From JAOZHU01 sp964632845 (GTDB taxonomy: Archaea; Thermoproteota; Bathyarchaeia; Bathyarchaeales; Bathycorpusculaceae): a DNA stretch of 64,000 nt. The translations under genes were made by a program, and so were the position numbers. The notes beneath the pieces were generated by a model. The model made no database searches. It worked only from the letters and a program-made list of their open reading frames with translations, and was not told where the DNA came from. Positions 53,189 through 61,325 of this stretch are shown here, piece after piece. The stretch lies in the NCBI GenBank assembly GCA_964632845.1, contig CAZWDU010000009.1, positions 1-64,000 on the forward strand. Direction: 5' to 3'. How positions within the stretch are numbered: position 1 is the first letter of the stretch; each line of letters opens with the position of its first letter.

Positions 53189-53288
53189 GACCTACACCTG
53201 CATGAATAGACATGAAACCGATAAAAACACCACATATTGGCGCGCAATTAAACGTAGCTAAGCATAGAAACGCCTGCCTCAAGAAACG

Positions 53289-53313
53289 GTATACAAAAGC
53301 ATCAACAACACAC
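53289..53313 (+). repeat. Dispersed GTATAC repeat, copy 7
   Basis: GTATACAAAAGCATCAAC then AACACAC, flanked by AGAAAC before and GTTTCT after, an inverted pair around the repeat. Confidence 0.75.
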
Positions 53314-53882
53314 AGTTTCTGCAAGCAATTCCTCCCGCTTTCTAATAATAGCCGCCCTAACTGAAATAGCTTCTTTTACTTTCTTCAACACATAAGCCAC
53401 CTCAGCACTTTTGATGCGCCGCAAACACCTATGCGAACAGAACATATTGGCTACCTTCGCAACACACACCATGCGGGCATGGTATCATATGGAAGGTTTT
53501 GCTCCTTATACGCTGTTTTACCTTTATCAAAGCAGCGTTTTTTAACTTTTTAGTGTAAAATAAGGCAGTTCGACAAAATTTCGCGAAAGCAAACCAGCAC
53601 AATAAAGCGAACAAACCACAACAACTACCGAAAAACAGCAAAACCGCACGCAAACTGCCAAGGAAAGACAAAAGTTCCAGCCCGAAGAAACTCCAAAAAA
53701 GGCAAATTTAGGTTCAGTTTCTTATGCTCCCGCTGTTTTTGCAACTGTAAAGCGTGCAAAGAGCAGATGTTTTCAGTCGTCAGCCACTATGTATTTATAA
53801 GGTTCGTTCATCTTCGATGCCCTAAAGCCGCTCAGAACACGCCTGCATAAGAAAAACCGATAGAAGATTAAACGCTGAATAA

Positions 53883-53905
53883 GTTTCGGCGATGCTTTCG
53901 TATAC
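53883..53905 (-). repeat. Dispersed GTATAC repeat, copy 8 (variant)
   Basis: Minus strand GTATACGAAAGCATCGCC then GAAAC, the same subtype as copy 6; 15 bases from the TATA element upstream of prs. Confidence 0.65.
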
Positions 53906-53919
53906 GAAAACGCAGAGAG

Positions 53920-53938
53920 TATATAAAGAGGGGCTATA
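53920..53938 (+). promoter_or_regulatory. 19-bp TATA-containing element (exact copy 2)
   Basis: TATATAAAGAGGGGCTATA, identical to 15552-15570 and 57803-57821. It lies 131 bases upstream of the prs ATG, and I see no clearer TATA box closer to that gene. Confidence 0.55.
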
Positions 53939-54068
53939 GACTTTTCCACGCGCTAGTGTTCCAACAGTTCACGACAACTCAGAGAACAAGATAAAAAAAC
54001 GAAGCCACAGAGAGTAAAGCTAAAAACCACAGAGGCAACATTCTATAGAAAAGAGAGTGAACGCAAAA

Positions 54069-54944
54069 ATGAAAATCGTTCCCGGTCCAGCAAGCAAAGA
54101 ACTAGGCGAAAAAATCGCAATGTTAACAGGCATGGAAGCTGTGCCAGTTGCCTACAAAACGTTTCCAGACGGAGAAAACTACATCCGCTTAGAAGGCAAA
54201 ATGCAAAATGAACACGTAGCAATAGTGCAAACCACAAGTCCGCCACAAGACACCAAACTAATGCAGCTAGCGTTTATGGCTGATGCCGCCAGAAGAAACG
54301 GGGCACAGAAAATCACAGCCATCGTGCCTTACTTAGCTTATGCACGGCAAGACAGAATCTTCTTACAAGGCGAAAACATCAGCATCGAAACAGTCGGCAA
54401 CATGCTTGCCGCAGCAGGAATCAACGAGTTAATCACAGTCAACGTGCACCAAGCAGACGCTCTGGCAAAATTCCCGTTTCCAGCACGAAACCTCAGCGCA
54501 ATCCCGCTAATAGCCAAGCATTTCGTTGAAAAAGGCTTAAAAAAAGCATTCGCGCTGTCACCTGACAAAGGCGCTTTATACATCGCCAAACAAGCGCAGC
54601 AAGTTTTAGGTGGAGAATGCGGACATCTGGAGAAACAACGTGACCGCTACACTGGACGAACAAGCCAAACCAGCAAAGGCTTGAACGTGAAAGGGCAAAC
54701 GGTTATCATTTTTGACGATATTATCAGCACAGGCGGAACAATCGTCGGAGCAGCAAAAATTCTCCGCGAACTAGGCGCAACACGCGTCTTCACCGCCTGC
54801 GTGCACGCTTTGCTGGTTGGTGACGCTGAAAAACGGATTCGCGATGCTGGAGTTGAAGAAATCGTAGGCACAGACAGCATCCTCAGCAGCGCAAGCAAAG
54901 TGTCGCTGGCACCATTAATAAGCAAGGAACTAAAGGCGCCATAA
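54069..54944 (+). CDS. prs: Ribose-phosphate pyrophosphokinase
   Basis: 291 aa from ATG 54069 (GTG 54057 is an alternative). Makes PRPP for nucleotide, histidine and tryptophan synthesis. Seen: FPDGENYIRLEG, TSPPQDTKLMQL, YLAYARQDRIF (ATP loop), VTVNVHQADAL (divalent metal site), and IFDDIISTGGTIVGAA (PRPP loop). The length is the shorter archaeal form. First gene of a probable unit with the tRNA methyltransferase (1-base gap) and RNase Z. Confidence 0.93.
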   Translation: MKIVPGPASKELGEKIAMLTGMEAVPVAYKTFPDGENYIRLEGKMQNEHVAIVQTTSPPQDTKLMQLAFMADAARRNGAQKITAIVPYLAYARQDRIFLQGENISIETVGNMLAAAGINELITVNVHQADALAKFPFPARNLSAIPLIAKHFVEKGLKKAFALSPDKGALYIAKQAQQVLGGECGHLEKQRDRYTGRTSQTSKGLNVKGQTVIIFDDIISTGGTIVGAAKILRELGATRVFTACVHALLVGDAEKRIRDAGVEEIVGTDSILSSASKVSLAPLISKELKAP

Positions 54945-54945
54945 A

Positions 54946-55983
54946 GTGGTTAAACTCTTCTTCCTCCTCAGCGGCGAATTTGAAACCCTCTCATTCTCAG
55001 AATTAAAAGCCATCTTAGAAACCGAAGGCTATAATTACACGGTAACAGAGAAACTCGACCAAACAGCACGTATTGAAGCAGACGCAGAAAGCGTCAAGCA
55101 AGTGCTCCGCAGATCAGCGTACACGCGAGTTTGCGCCATGGAACTATTCATCTGCCCAGCAACCACCACGGCAATAACGGAAGCTGTAAACGACACAAAC
55201 GTCCACGCCCTGTTGAAAGAAGGCGAAACATTCGAAGTGCGCATAAGACGCATCAAAGAATACTCCACCAAAGACGCCACAATGACCACGGAAAGCTTAC
55301 TAGGCAAACTCATACTTCAAAAAGCAAAACACGCCAAAGTCAACCTCACAAAGCCCGATAAAACGTTCTTCGGCATCCTCACCAACGGCAAACTCGTCTT
55401 CGGCGTGAAGCTTGCTGAAATCCAGCCTAAACCTTTCGTCGAACGCAGACCACGCAAAAAACCCTTTTTTCACCCTTCAGCGATGAACAGTAAACTCGCA
55501 CGCTGCATGATAAACCTCGCACACGCACGTGAAGGCAATTGCATGCTGGATCCGTTCTGCGGAACAGGAACCACCATAATTGAAGCCGCACTCATCGGCG
55601 TGCGCGCAATAGGCATAGACGTGCAACGCAGGATGACAGAAGGCACAAAACGCAACCTAAGACATTTCAACTTAACCGCAGAAGCACTGATTATGGCGGA
55701 TGCACGCAAAACCCCACTTACACGCGTTGGCTGTATCGTCACTGATCCACCGTATGGCAAAAGTGCAACTACGCTTAAAAGCAACACCAAAAGCATCGTT
55801 GAAAGCATCTTAACTTCAGCACGTGAACTTCTCAGCAAAGGACAACGAATTTGTATAGCTTCACCTAAAACATTAGGCATCAAAACAGTAGGCACACAAT
55901 TAGGCTACAAACATTTAGAATCACATTTCGCCTACGTGCACAGGACTCTAACGCGCGAAGTAGCCGTATTCGAAAAAACCTAA
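54946..55983 (+). CDS. tRNA guanine-10 N2-methyltransferase (THUMP type)
   Basis: 345 aa, GTG start one base after prs. The N-terminal ~160 residues form the THUMP-containing region; FHPSAMNSKLARCMINLA precedes the methyltransferase core with MLDPFCGTGTTIIEAAL (SAM loop) and IVTDPPYGKSATT (D-P-P-Y catalytic motif for N2 of guanine). This matches archaeal Trm-G10 enzymes (Trm11-like). Confidence 0.88.
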   Translation: MVKLFFLLSGEFETLSFSELKAILETEGYNYTVTEKLDQTARIEADAESVKQVLRRSAYTRVCAMELFICPATTTAITEAVNDTNVHALLKEGETFEVRIRRIKEYSTKDATMTTESLLGKLILQKAKHAKVNLTKPDKTFFGILTNGKLVFGVKLAEIQPKPFVERRPRKKPFFHPSAMNSKLARCMINLAHAREGNCMLDPFCGTGTTIIEAALIGVRAIGIDVQRRMTEGTKRNLRHFNLTAEALIMADARKTPLTRVGCIVTDPPYGKSATTLKSNTKSIVESILTSARELLSKGQRICIASPKTLGIKTVGTQLGYKHLESHFAYVHRTLTREVAVFEKT

Positions 55984-55994
55984 GGGCACAAAAC

Positions 55995-56918
55995 ATGAGC
56001 ATACACGTAACGTTTCTAGGAACAGCCGCAAGCATCCCAACTCTTCAGCGAAGCTTACCAGCCGTGCTCATCCAACGCGGAAACGAACAGTTCCTGCTCG
56101 ACTGCGGCGAAGGCACACAACGACAAATGCTCAAAGCAAAGTCGGGTTTCCACAAAAAAATGAAAATCTTCATTTCGCATATGCACGGTGACCATGTGCT
56201 AGGTTTACCTGGGCTTCTGCAGACTATGGCGCTGATGAACAGGCAAAGGGCAGTTGAAATTTACGGTCCAAGTGGCATAAAACGTTTTTTGGAAGGCACA
56301 AGAGAAGCGCTGCAGTTTACTTTGACGTTTCCAGTTGAAATCCACGAAATACACGCTGCAGGCACCGTATGCACTGAAGAAGAGTGTGCAGTTGAAGCTG
56401 TGTGGGCGAACCATGTGATGCCCAGTTTAGCGTATGCGTTTGTGGAAAAGCCGCGTGTAGGAAAGTTTTATCCTGAAAAAGCCAGAGCTTTGTGTGTTCC
56501 CGAAGGCGAATTATGGTCCAAACTTCAGCACGGCGAAGAGGTTGCACTGGCAAGTGGTATAGTTGTGAAGCCGGAAGAGGTTTCTGGTCCGTTGAGGCGG
56601 GGAAGAAAAATCGTTTATTCAGGTGATACGAAGCCGTTTGAGGAGTTTGCACGGTTCGCCGTTGACGCGGACTTGCTGATTCATGAGGCTACATTGGATG
56701 ATGCTTTGGCTGAGAAAGCTGCAGAAGATGGGCATTCTACGCCTAGTCAAGCAGCTGAAGCTGCGGCGAAAGCAAAAGTGAAAAAGCTGGTTTTGACGCA
56801 TGTAAGCGCCAGATACGCTGATGCAACGGTGCTTTTGGTGCAGGCGCAGAAAGTTTTCAGTGATACGGTAGTGGCTGAGGATTTTATGCGGTTGGAGTTA
56901 CCGCTTCCCAAGTGTTAG
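55995..56918 (+). CDS. rnz: Ribonuclease Z
   Basis: 307 aa. The metallo-beta-lactamase zinc motif SHMHGDHVLGLPGLLQTMAL (~60), HVMPSLAYAF, YSGDTKPFEEFA, HEATLDD and LTHVSARY are in place. It trims the 3' trailer of tRNA precursors. It lacks the long flexible arm sometimes seen but is typical of archaeal RNase Z. Overlaps the convergent isomerase-like gene by 4 bases. Confidence 0.93.
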   Translation: MSIHVTFLGTAASIPTLQRSLPAVLIQRGNEQFLLDCGEGTQRQMLKAKSGFHKKMKIFISHMHGDHVLGLPGLLQTMALMNRQRAVEIYGPSGIKRFLEGTREALQFTLTFPVEIHEIHAAGTVCTEEECAVEAVWANHVMPSLAYAFVEKPRVGKFYPEKARALCVPEGELWSKLQHGEEVALASGIVVKPEEVSGPLRRGRKIVYSGDTKPFEEFARFAVDADLLIHEATLDDALAEKAAEDGHSTPSQAAEAAAKAKVKKLVLTHVSARYADATVLLVQAQKVFSDTVVAEDFMRLELPLPKC

Positions 56919-57697
56919 GCAAGCAGTTGCGTTAGTTTCTGTAGGCTTTCTTCAACATGTTCCACGGATTCAACTATGACTGTTTTGTTGTAGGCTATTT
57001 CTTTCAGCGCTTGGGCAAATTGTGACCAGGTTATTTTGCCGTAGCCTATGCCTAGGTGTTGGTCTGTTTCGCCCATGTTGTCGCTTGCGTGTATGTGCAC
57101 GATTTTGTCTCGGAACGTTTGTAGGAAAAGAGTTATTTGTGGGTTTATGTTTGCGTGCCCAACATCTAAAACCATGTTTGTGTTTAAGCCTGTTTCCTTG
57201 TAGAATTGGGTGAAGTGTTCTACGTTTTTCATGGTGAACGCAAAAGGTTCAGGCATGTTTTCCAACGCGATTTGCACGTTGTATTCTTCTGCTGTTTTGT
57301 GCAGTTGGCGTATGCTTTGGATGTTTTGCGCCCAATCTTTGCCTGGGTAAAAGGTGCTGATGCCTGTTTTCATTCCAGGGTGAAAAACCCAGAGCTTAGC
57401 GTTTAACGCGTTCGCGTAAGCCATTGACTGCTTTAAGCGTTTGAGTGATGCGTTCAACATGTGTTTCGAGGGTGAAGCGATGTTTATGTCTGCGAAAGGC
57501 GAGTGCAGCGTGTACGTTAAGCCGTAAGATTTTGCGGTTTCGTTGAGTGTTTGGACGCGTTGTTTGTTTAGTGTGTGTAAACCTTCATCCATGATTTCGA
57601 TGTATGGCGTTTTTACTGTGGTTAACTGCTTAATCATCGTGTTGAATGGTTCGCCTAACGTGTAAAGCATTGAAAGACCGATTTTGGGTTTGGGCAT
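56915..57697 (-). CDS. Sugar phosphate isomerase/epimerase-like TIM barrel
   Basis: 260 aa xylose-isomerase-like barrel. Seen: YTLHSPFADINIA, VFHPGMKTG, IALENMPEPFAFTM, MVLDVGHANINP, KIVHIHASDNMGETDQHLG and KTVIVESVEH; these supply the His, Glu and Asp metal ligands. Related proteins include AP endonuclease IV-like and sugar isomerases; the NMGETDQHLGIG loop favours the sugar branch. Substrate unknown. Confidence 0.78.
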   Translation of the reverse strand: MPKPKIGLSMLYTLGEPFNTMIKQLTTVKTPYIEIMDEGLHTLNKQRVQTLNETAKSYGLTYTLHSPFADINIASPSKHMLNASLKRLKQSMAYANALNAKLWVFHPGMKTGISTFYPGKDWAQNIQSIRQLHKTAEEYNVQIALENMPEPFAFTMKNVEHFTQFYKETGLNTNMVLDVGHANINPQITLFLQTFRDKIVHIHASDNMGETDQHLGIGYGKITWSQFAQALKEIAYNKTVIVESVEHVEESLQKLTQLLA

Positions 57698-57802
57698 ATT
57701 TTGGGGTCACTTCTGGTTTGAGCGTTAACTTTTGGGTTCGCGCTTAATAACTTAATCTGACTGTTTCGGTGTTTTTTAGGGACGGATGTGATTGTGGTGA
57801 CT

Positions 57803-57821
57803 TATAGCCCCTCTTTATATA
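57803..57821 (-). promoter_or_regulatory. 19-bp TATA-containing element (exact copy 3)
   Basis: Minus strand TATATAAAGAGGGGCTATA, 106 bases upstream of the isomerase-like ATG and ~120 bases from the divergent UbiA start; either could be controlled. Confidence 0.5.
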
Positions 57822-57941
57822 GTCAGGCTGGCTGTTCGGAGAATGTGTAAAGTGAGTGCTTGTTTTTTTAGGCAATTGCTTCGTGGGAAAACAGGGTTTC
57901 AGCGGGGAATACTTAAATAATGTCGCGTTGCGTTGTGCGGT

Positions 57942-58841
57942 ATGTTGCAGAATTTGAAGGGTTTTGCCCAGTTTATCTCTGTAGAACGTGGTTCGATGTT
58001 GTTTATGATAAGTGTAGGTGCGGCTTTCCTTATGGGTGAAACACTTGTCTGGTTTAGTGCGCTTTTTCTAGGTGTAATCGTTTTCTGCCTTTGGAGTGCT
58101 GCTGACGCGATAAACAATTTTTTTGATGTTGACCTTGATGTTCTTTCTGATCCGTTTAGGGCAGAATATACTAGGAAGTTGGGGAAACTTGGTTTGTTCA
58201 TTGCTGTTGGGTTTACCGTGTTATCACTGGCGTTAGGGGCAGCTACGATGATTCCTTACGTGGTGCTGCTTGTTGCAGTTGGCATATTATTTGGCGTGTT
58301 GTATTCTGCTCCGCCGTTCAGGCTCAGGAAAACCGTTTTCAAACCTATCGTGAATTTCACAGTGGGTGCAGTTCCCGTTTTAATAGTCGCTGCCTTCTTT
58401 AACGCGTTCTCCAGTAACATCGTAATGCTGGTGCTGCTGATTGGCGTGACTACTGCGGTCAACAGTCTCTGGGAGGACTTGGCAGATTACGCTTCAGACG
58501 TAGCCAGTGGCTCCCGCACGGTACCAGTCATCATGGGTTTCAGGCGAGGGCTTTTCGTCACCATAATCATGGGTTACAGCTTGATTCCGCTGATGGCGAT
58601 AGTTGGCATGTTTTTCCAACTGGGCTTAACCTACTACTTGGCTTTACTAGCGCTTGCAGCGTTCGTTTCACTTCGTTTGTACCAGCAACGACGCACTCTG
58701 CTGGGAGATGGGGAAGTGGATACGCAGAAACTGCTTGCGCTGGGTAGAGTGCTAGCCAAAGACTTCGTCATCGTAGCCATCGTGTTCACATTGAGCCTGA
58801 TGCTCAGTAGTCTGCTGAAAATCAATTCAGCCTTCCTTTAA
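57942..58841 (+). CDS. UbiA-family prenyltransferase
   Basis: 299 aa from ATG 57942 (a TTG at 57933 is possible). Nine or so membrane helices. The two Asp-rich motifs are NNFFDVDLDVLSD (~57) and LWEDLADYASDVASG (~178), the latter followed by SRTVPVIMGFRRG. The first motif begins NN rather than the common ND. UbiA proteins transfer prenyl groups in quinone, haem or archaeal lipid synthesis. A geranylgeranylglyceryl-phosphate synthase role is possible but unproven. Confidence 0.85.
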   Translation: MLQNLKGFAQFISVERGSMLFMISVGAAFLMGETLVWFSALFLGVIVFCLWSAADAINNFFDVDLDVLSDPFRAEYTRKLGKLGLFIAVGFTVLSLALGAATMIPYVVLLVAVGILFGVLYSAPPFRLRKTVFKPIVNFTVGAVPVLIVAAFFNAFSSNIVMLVLLIGVTTAVNSLWEDLADYASDVASGSRTVPVIMGFRRGLFVTIIMGYSLIPLMAIVGMFFQLGLTYYLALLALAAFVSLRLYQQRRTLLGDGEVDTQKLLALGRVLAKDFVIVAIVFTLSLMLSSLLKINSAFL

Positions 58842-59036
58842 GTGTGTACTCAGAAGTGTGACGGAAAGTATGCGCTGATGCCTGTAGACCTCCCCTAATA
58901 TATCTCTGCATGCTATTGCCATTAGCTTCAAATCAAATAATGAACACGAGCGCGCTTTGGTTTTGCACGTTAGCCAGAGAACGTGAGTCATGAATCCACA
59001 ATGGATTTATTTGAAGCGCGACGTTAATATTGAATT

Positions 59037-60299
59037 ATGAGAAAGTTGTGGCTGTTTGTCCTCGTCGTTTTGCTTGCGTCAGCGGTCATTTTGCCCGCAG
59101 TTTACCTTCAGAACTACGCTGAAAGTGACCCTGGCGGCGAGGAGTTCTTTTTCGGGGTGTCTTTCGGCGGAAACTCCACTAGCCAAGCAAAACTGCTTAT
59201 AGACAGGGTTAAGGGTTACACGAACTTGTTTATTGTGAATTCATGGGAAATATGCGGCGCCGCAAACGAGACATTACTTGACGAAGTCTGCGAATACGCC
59301 ATAAACGCTGGCTTAAGCGTCATGGTCTACTTCAACTTCGTCTATTACAACTACACCGCGGATTTCGGTAACATATACAACGCCTCATCTTGGGACTTGT
59401 ACGGTGTTTCCCCTTGGCATGTAGAATGGCTGAACACTGCAATGGCGAAGTGGGGCAGCAAATTCCTCGGCGTTTACCTTTATGATGAGCCAGGCGGAAA
59501 ACAAATAGACCGCCGCCACTGGGATGGACCGCCAATGACGGGCAAACCGGCTGACACATTTGTAAACGTGACGACGTACAGCCAAGCCGCAGCCAACTAC
59601 ACCGCGAGCTTGAAACAAAGCGGAAGCATGCAGCACATAACAAACACTAGCATCCCAGATGGTGTTAACAGCAGAGCGACCCTGTTCACCTCTGACTACG
59701 CACTTTACTGGTTTGACTACCTAAGCGGATACGACGCCGTGTTCGCGCAAATAAGCGGCATCACAGGCGACAACAGCAAGATTCAAAATATAGCACTCTG
59801 CAGAGGCGCAGCCACAGCGCAAAACAAACAGTGGGGCGCCATAATCACATGGACCTACAACGAGCCACCGTACTTGGGAAGCGCGGAAGAACTACTTCAA
59901 GACATGACAATGGCTTATCAAGCAGGCGCCACGTACCTAATAGTCTTCGATTACCCCTACACCTCCATGGAAAATCCGTATGGCATATTAACTGACGCGC
60001 ACTTCAGCGTCATGGAACAGTTTTGGAGCCAAACCCAAGATTCGCCTAGAAGCACATCCAGCCAAAACCAAGAACGCGTGGCTTTTGTGCTCCCGAAGGA
60101 TTACGGTTGGGGCATGAGACGCCCCGACGACAAAATTTGGGGATTATTCCCTGCAGACAACATGTCATTGCCAATCTGGAACAACTTAAACAAGCTAATT
60201 GACACATACGGTGTAAAACTGGATATAATCTACGACGACCCCCAATTCAACGTCACAGGTGAATACGGGAAAATTTACTACTGGAACAGCACGATTTAA
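59037..60299 (+). CDS. Secreted TIM-barrel-like protein, possible glycoside hydrolase
   Basis: 420 aa. An N-terminal membrane helix or signal anchor (LWLFVLVVLLASAVILPAVYL) is followed by a large extracytoplasmic domain rich in Asn-x-Ser/Thr sites. FLGVYLYDEPGGKQIDRRHW (~140), AIITWTYNEPPYLGSAEE (~280) and YLIVFDYPYTSMENPYGI are strand ends with acidic residues, as in glycoside hydrolase barrels. VMVYFNFVYYNY is another strand. I do not recognise the exact family. Given the glycosylation cluster, a role in surface glycans is conceivable. Confidence 0.6.
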   Translation: MRKLWLFVLVVLLASAVILPAVYLQNYAESDPGGEEFFFGVSFGGNSTSQAKLLIDRVKGYTNLFIVNSWEICGAANETLLDEVCEYAINAGLSVMVYFNFVYYNYTADFGNIYNASSWDLYGVSPWHVEWLNTAMAKWGSKFLGVYLYDEPGGKQIDRRHWDGPPMTGKPADTFVNVTTYSQAAANYTASLKQSGSMQHITNTSIPDGVNSRATLFTSDYALYWFDYLSGYDAVFAQISGITGDNSKIQNIALCRGAATAQNKQWGAIITWTYNEPPYLGSAEELLQDMTMAYQAGATYLIVFDYPYTSMENPYGILTDAHFSVMEQFWSQTQDSPRSTSSQNQERVAFVLPKDYGWGMRRPDDKIWGLFPADNMSLPIWNNLNKLIDTYGVKLDIIYDDPQFNVTGEYGKIYYWNSTI

Positions 60300-60344
60300 C
60301 TCAGCGAAATTGCTAAAAATCTTTTTCTGGTAAAAACCAGAAAA

Positions 60345-60821
60345 CTACGGTCTCTTGTACAGGTAAAGCGTGTGCGACGGATAACCTAACTGTGGGTTTT
60401 CGCAGAAACTCTCCACTTTCTCAGGTTTCCACCCTACGATCTCATAGTCATGAGAAACCACACGAACACCCTTCTTAAGTTCACTTTCCAGTTTCGGTCT
60501 GATTTTCTCGTTTGCGCTAGTTGTTAAATACAGAAAAACCACATCAGCAGAAGTTAAATTCACGGTAAACATGTCGCCGTTCACTATGGTCACGCGATCC
60601 GTTAAGCCATTCTCATGTATAGTGTTAAGCGCTTTCTTCGCCAAGTCTTCTCTTAACTCGACGCCAACGGCTCGGGCACTAAACGATTTGGCAGCCATTA
60701 TCACCGACCTGCCGTCACCTGCGCCCAAGTCAAATAAGATTTCGCCAGGCTTCAACTCAGCAAGTTGAAGCATGCGTTGAATTACAGGAACAGGACTTGG
60801 AACGAAAGGCGCGATGAACAT
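60345..60821 (-). CDS. aKMT-like protein-lysine methyltransferase
   Basis: 158 aa class I SAM methyltransferase. APFVPSPVPVIQRML at the N-terminus, LFDLGAGDGRSVIMAA (SAM loop), AVGVELREDL, VNGDMF, DVVFLYLTTSANEKIRP and VVSHDYEIVGWKP follow the layout of the crenarchaeal lysine methyltransferase aKMT from start to end, including the short length. That enzyme methylates many cytoplasmic proteins. Assignment is from remembered family sequence. Confidence 0.75.
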   Translation of the reverse strand: MFIAPFVPSPVPVIQRMLQLAELKPGEILFDLGAGDGRSVIMAAKSFSARAVGVELREDLAKKALNTIHENGLTDRVTIVNGDMFTVNLTSADVVFLYLTTSANEKIRPKLESELKKGVRVVSHDYEIVGWKPEKVESFCENPQLGYPSHTLYLYKRP

Positions 60822-60876
60822 TTGTCAACCTCTCATGAATAAACGATGTTTTTGTTTAAAGATTTTGCGTATAGAC

Positions 60877-61260
60877 TTACGCCACGTAGGTTTCTCTCTT
60901 CGGCGTCGGCCTTTTAGCTTCTCCACATTTCACGCAGCTTTGCGCGCACAATTCCAAGTATTTTTCCTCGTCTTTAGAGCCAACGGCTTCAGCAGCTCTT
61001 TTGCAGAGCGCACTGGGTTCAGCGCAACCTTCTTCCTTGCAGAGGCTTGATATGTAACTGCAGACATCTTTCACGTCTTTAGGCTCCAGCACAGCGCGGT
61101 TCGTGCGCACCAAAAGGCATAATTCTCGAGCCATAACACACGTTTTAACGTATTTGATGCGTGCAAGAACTTCTTCACGTAACTTTTTTCGGCTAATTTC
61201 CACTCGTCTAATCTCCTCGCGGCTGAACAGACGCTTACGCAGAATAAGGCTGCTTTCCAC
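60877..61260 (-). CDS. Small Cys-containing helical protein, unknown
   Basis: 127 aa, helix-rich. Residues ~1-35 are basic and charged. There are Cys at several helix positions (KTCVMARELC, VCSYISSLCKEEGC, LCKRAA, LCAQSCVKCGE), ten in total, with a terminal CVKC-like pair that might bind a metal or cluster. I do not recognise the family. It lies between the aKMT gene and the helicase on the same strand. Confidence 0.6.
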   Translation of the reverse strand: MESSLILRKRLFSREEIRRVEISRKKLREEVLARIKYVKTCVMARELCLLVRTNRAVLEPKDVKDVCSYISSLCKEEGCAEPSALCKRAAEAVGSKDEEKYLELCAQSCVKCGEAKRPTPKRETYVA

Positions 61261-61325
61261 TTAAAAAGTTGTTGATAACCGCTCCAAAGCTCGCGAAATC
61301 CAACGGAAAAGCAATTTTGAAGTGT

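Larger units (their letters stand above)
53189..54068. other. 880-base stretch without a convincing gene; candidate ncRNA locus B
   Basis: A minus-strand TATA promoter TCGAAGATGAACGAACC then TTATAAATAC (53794-53817) and, ~255 bases on, TTATTTTACACTAAAAAGTT (53544-53563) match locus A. The sequence between is AT-rich and unlike a gene; an 80-codon frame at 53429-53671 is hydrophobic low-complexity and is not accepted. The stretch also holds repeat copies 7 and 8 and a 19-bp TATA element upstream of prs. Confidence 0.45.

Noticed and set aside
53429..53671. 80-codon hydrophobic minus-strand frame
   Set aside because: Low-complexity product; the block that matches locus A runs through it, where the paralogous site is not coding, so a non-coding reading is preferred.
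40611..53905. CRISPR array made of the dispersed repeats
   Set aside because: Copies are kilobases apart, in both orientations, and have no regular spacers or cas genes.
58884..58915. Fourth full copy of the 19-bp TATA element
   Set aside because: CCTCCCCTAATATATCTCTGC is only loosely similar on the minus strand and points into the end of the UbiA gene; too degenerate to list.
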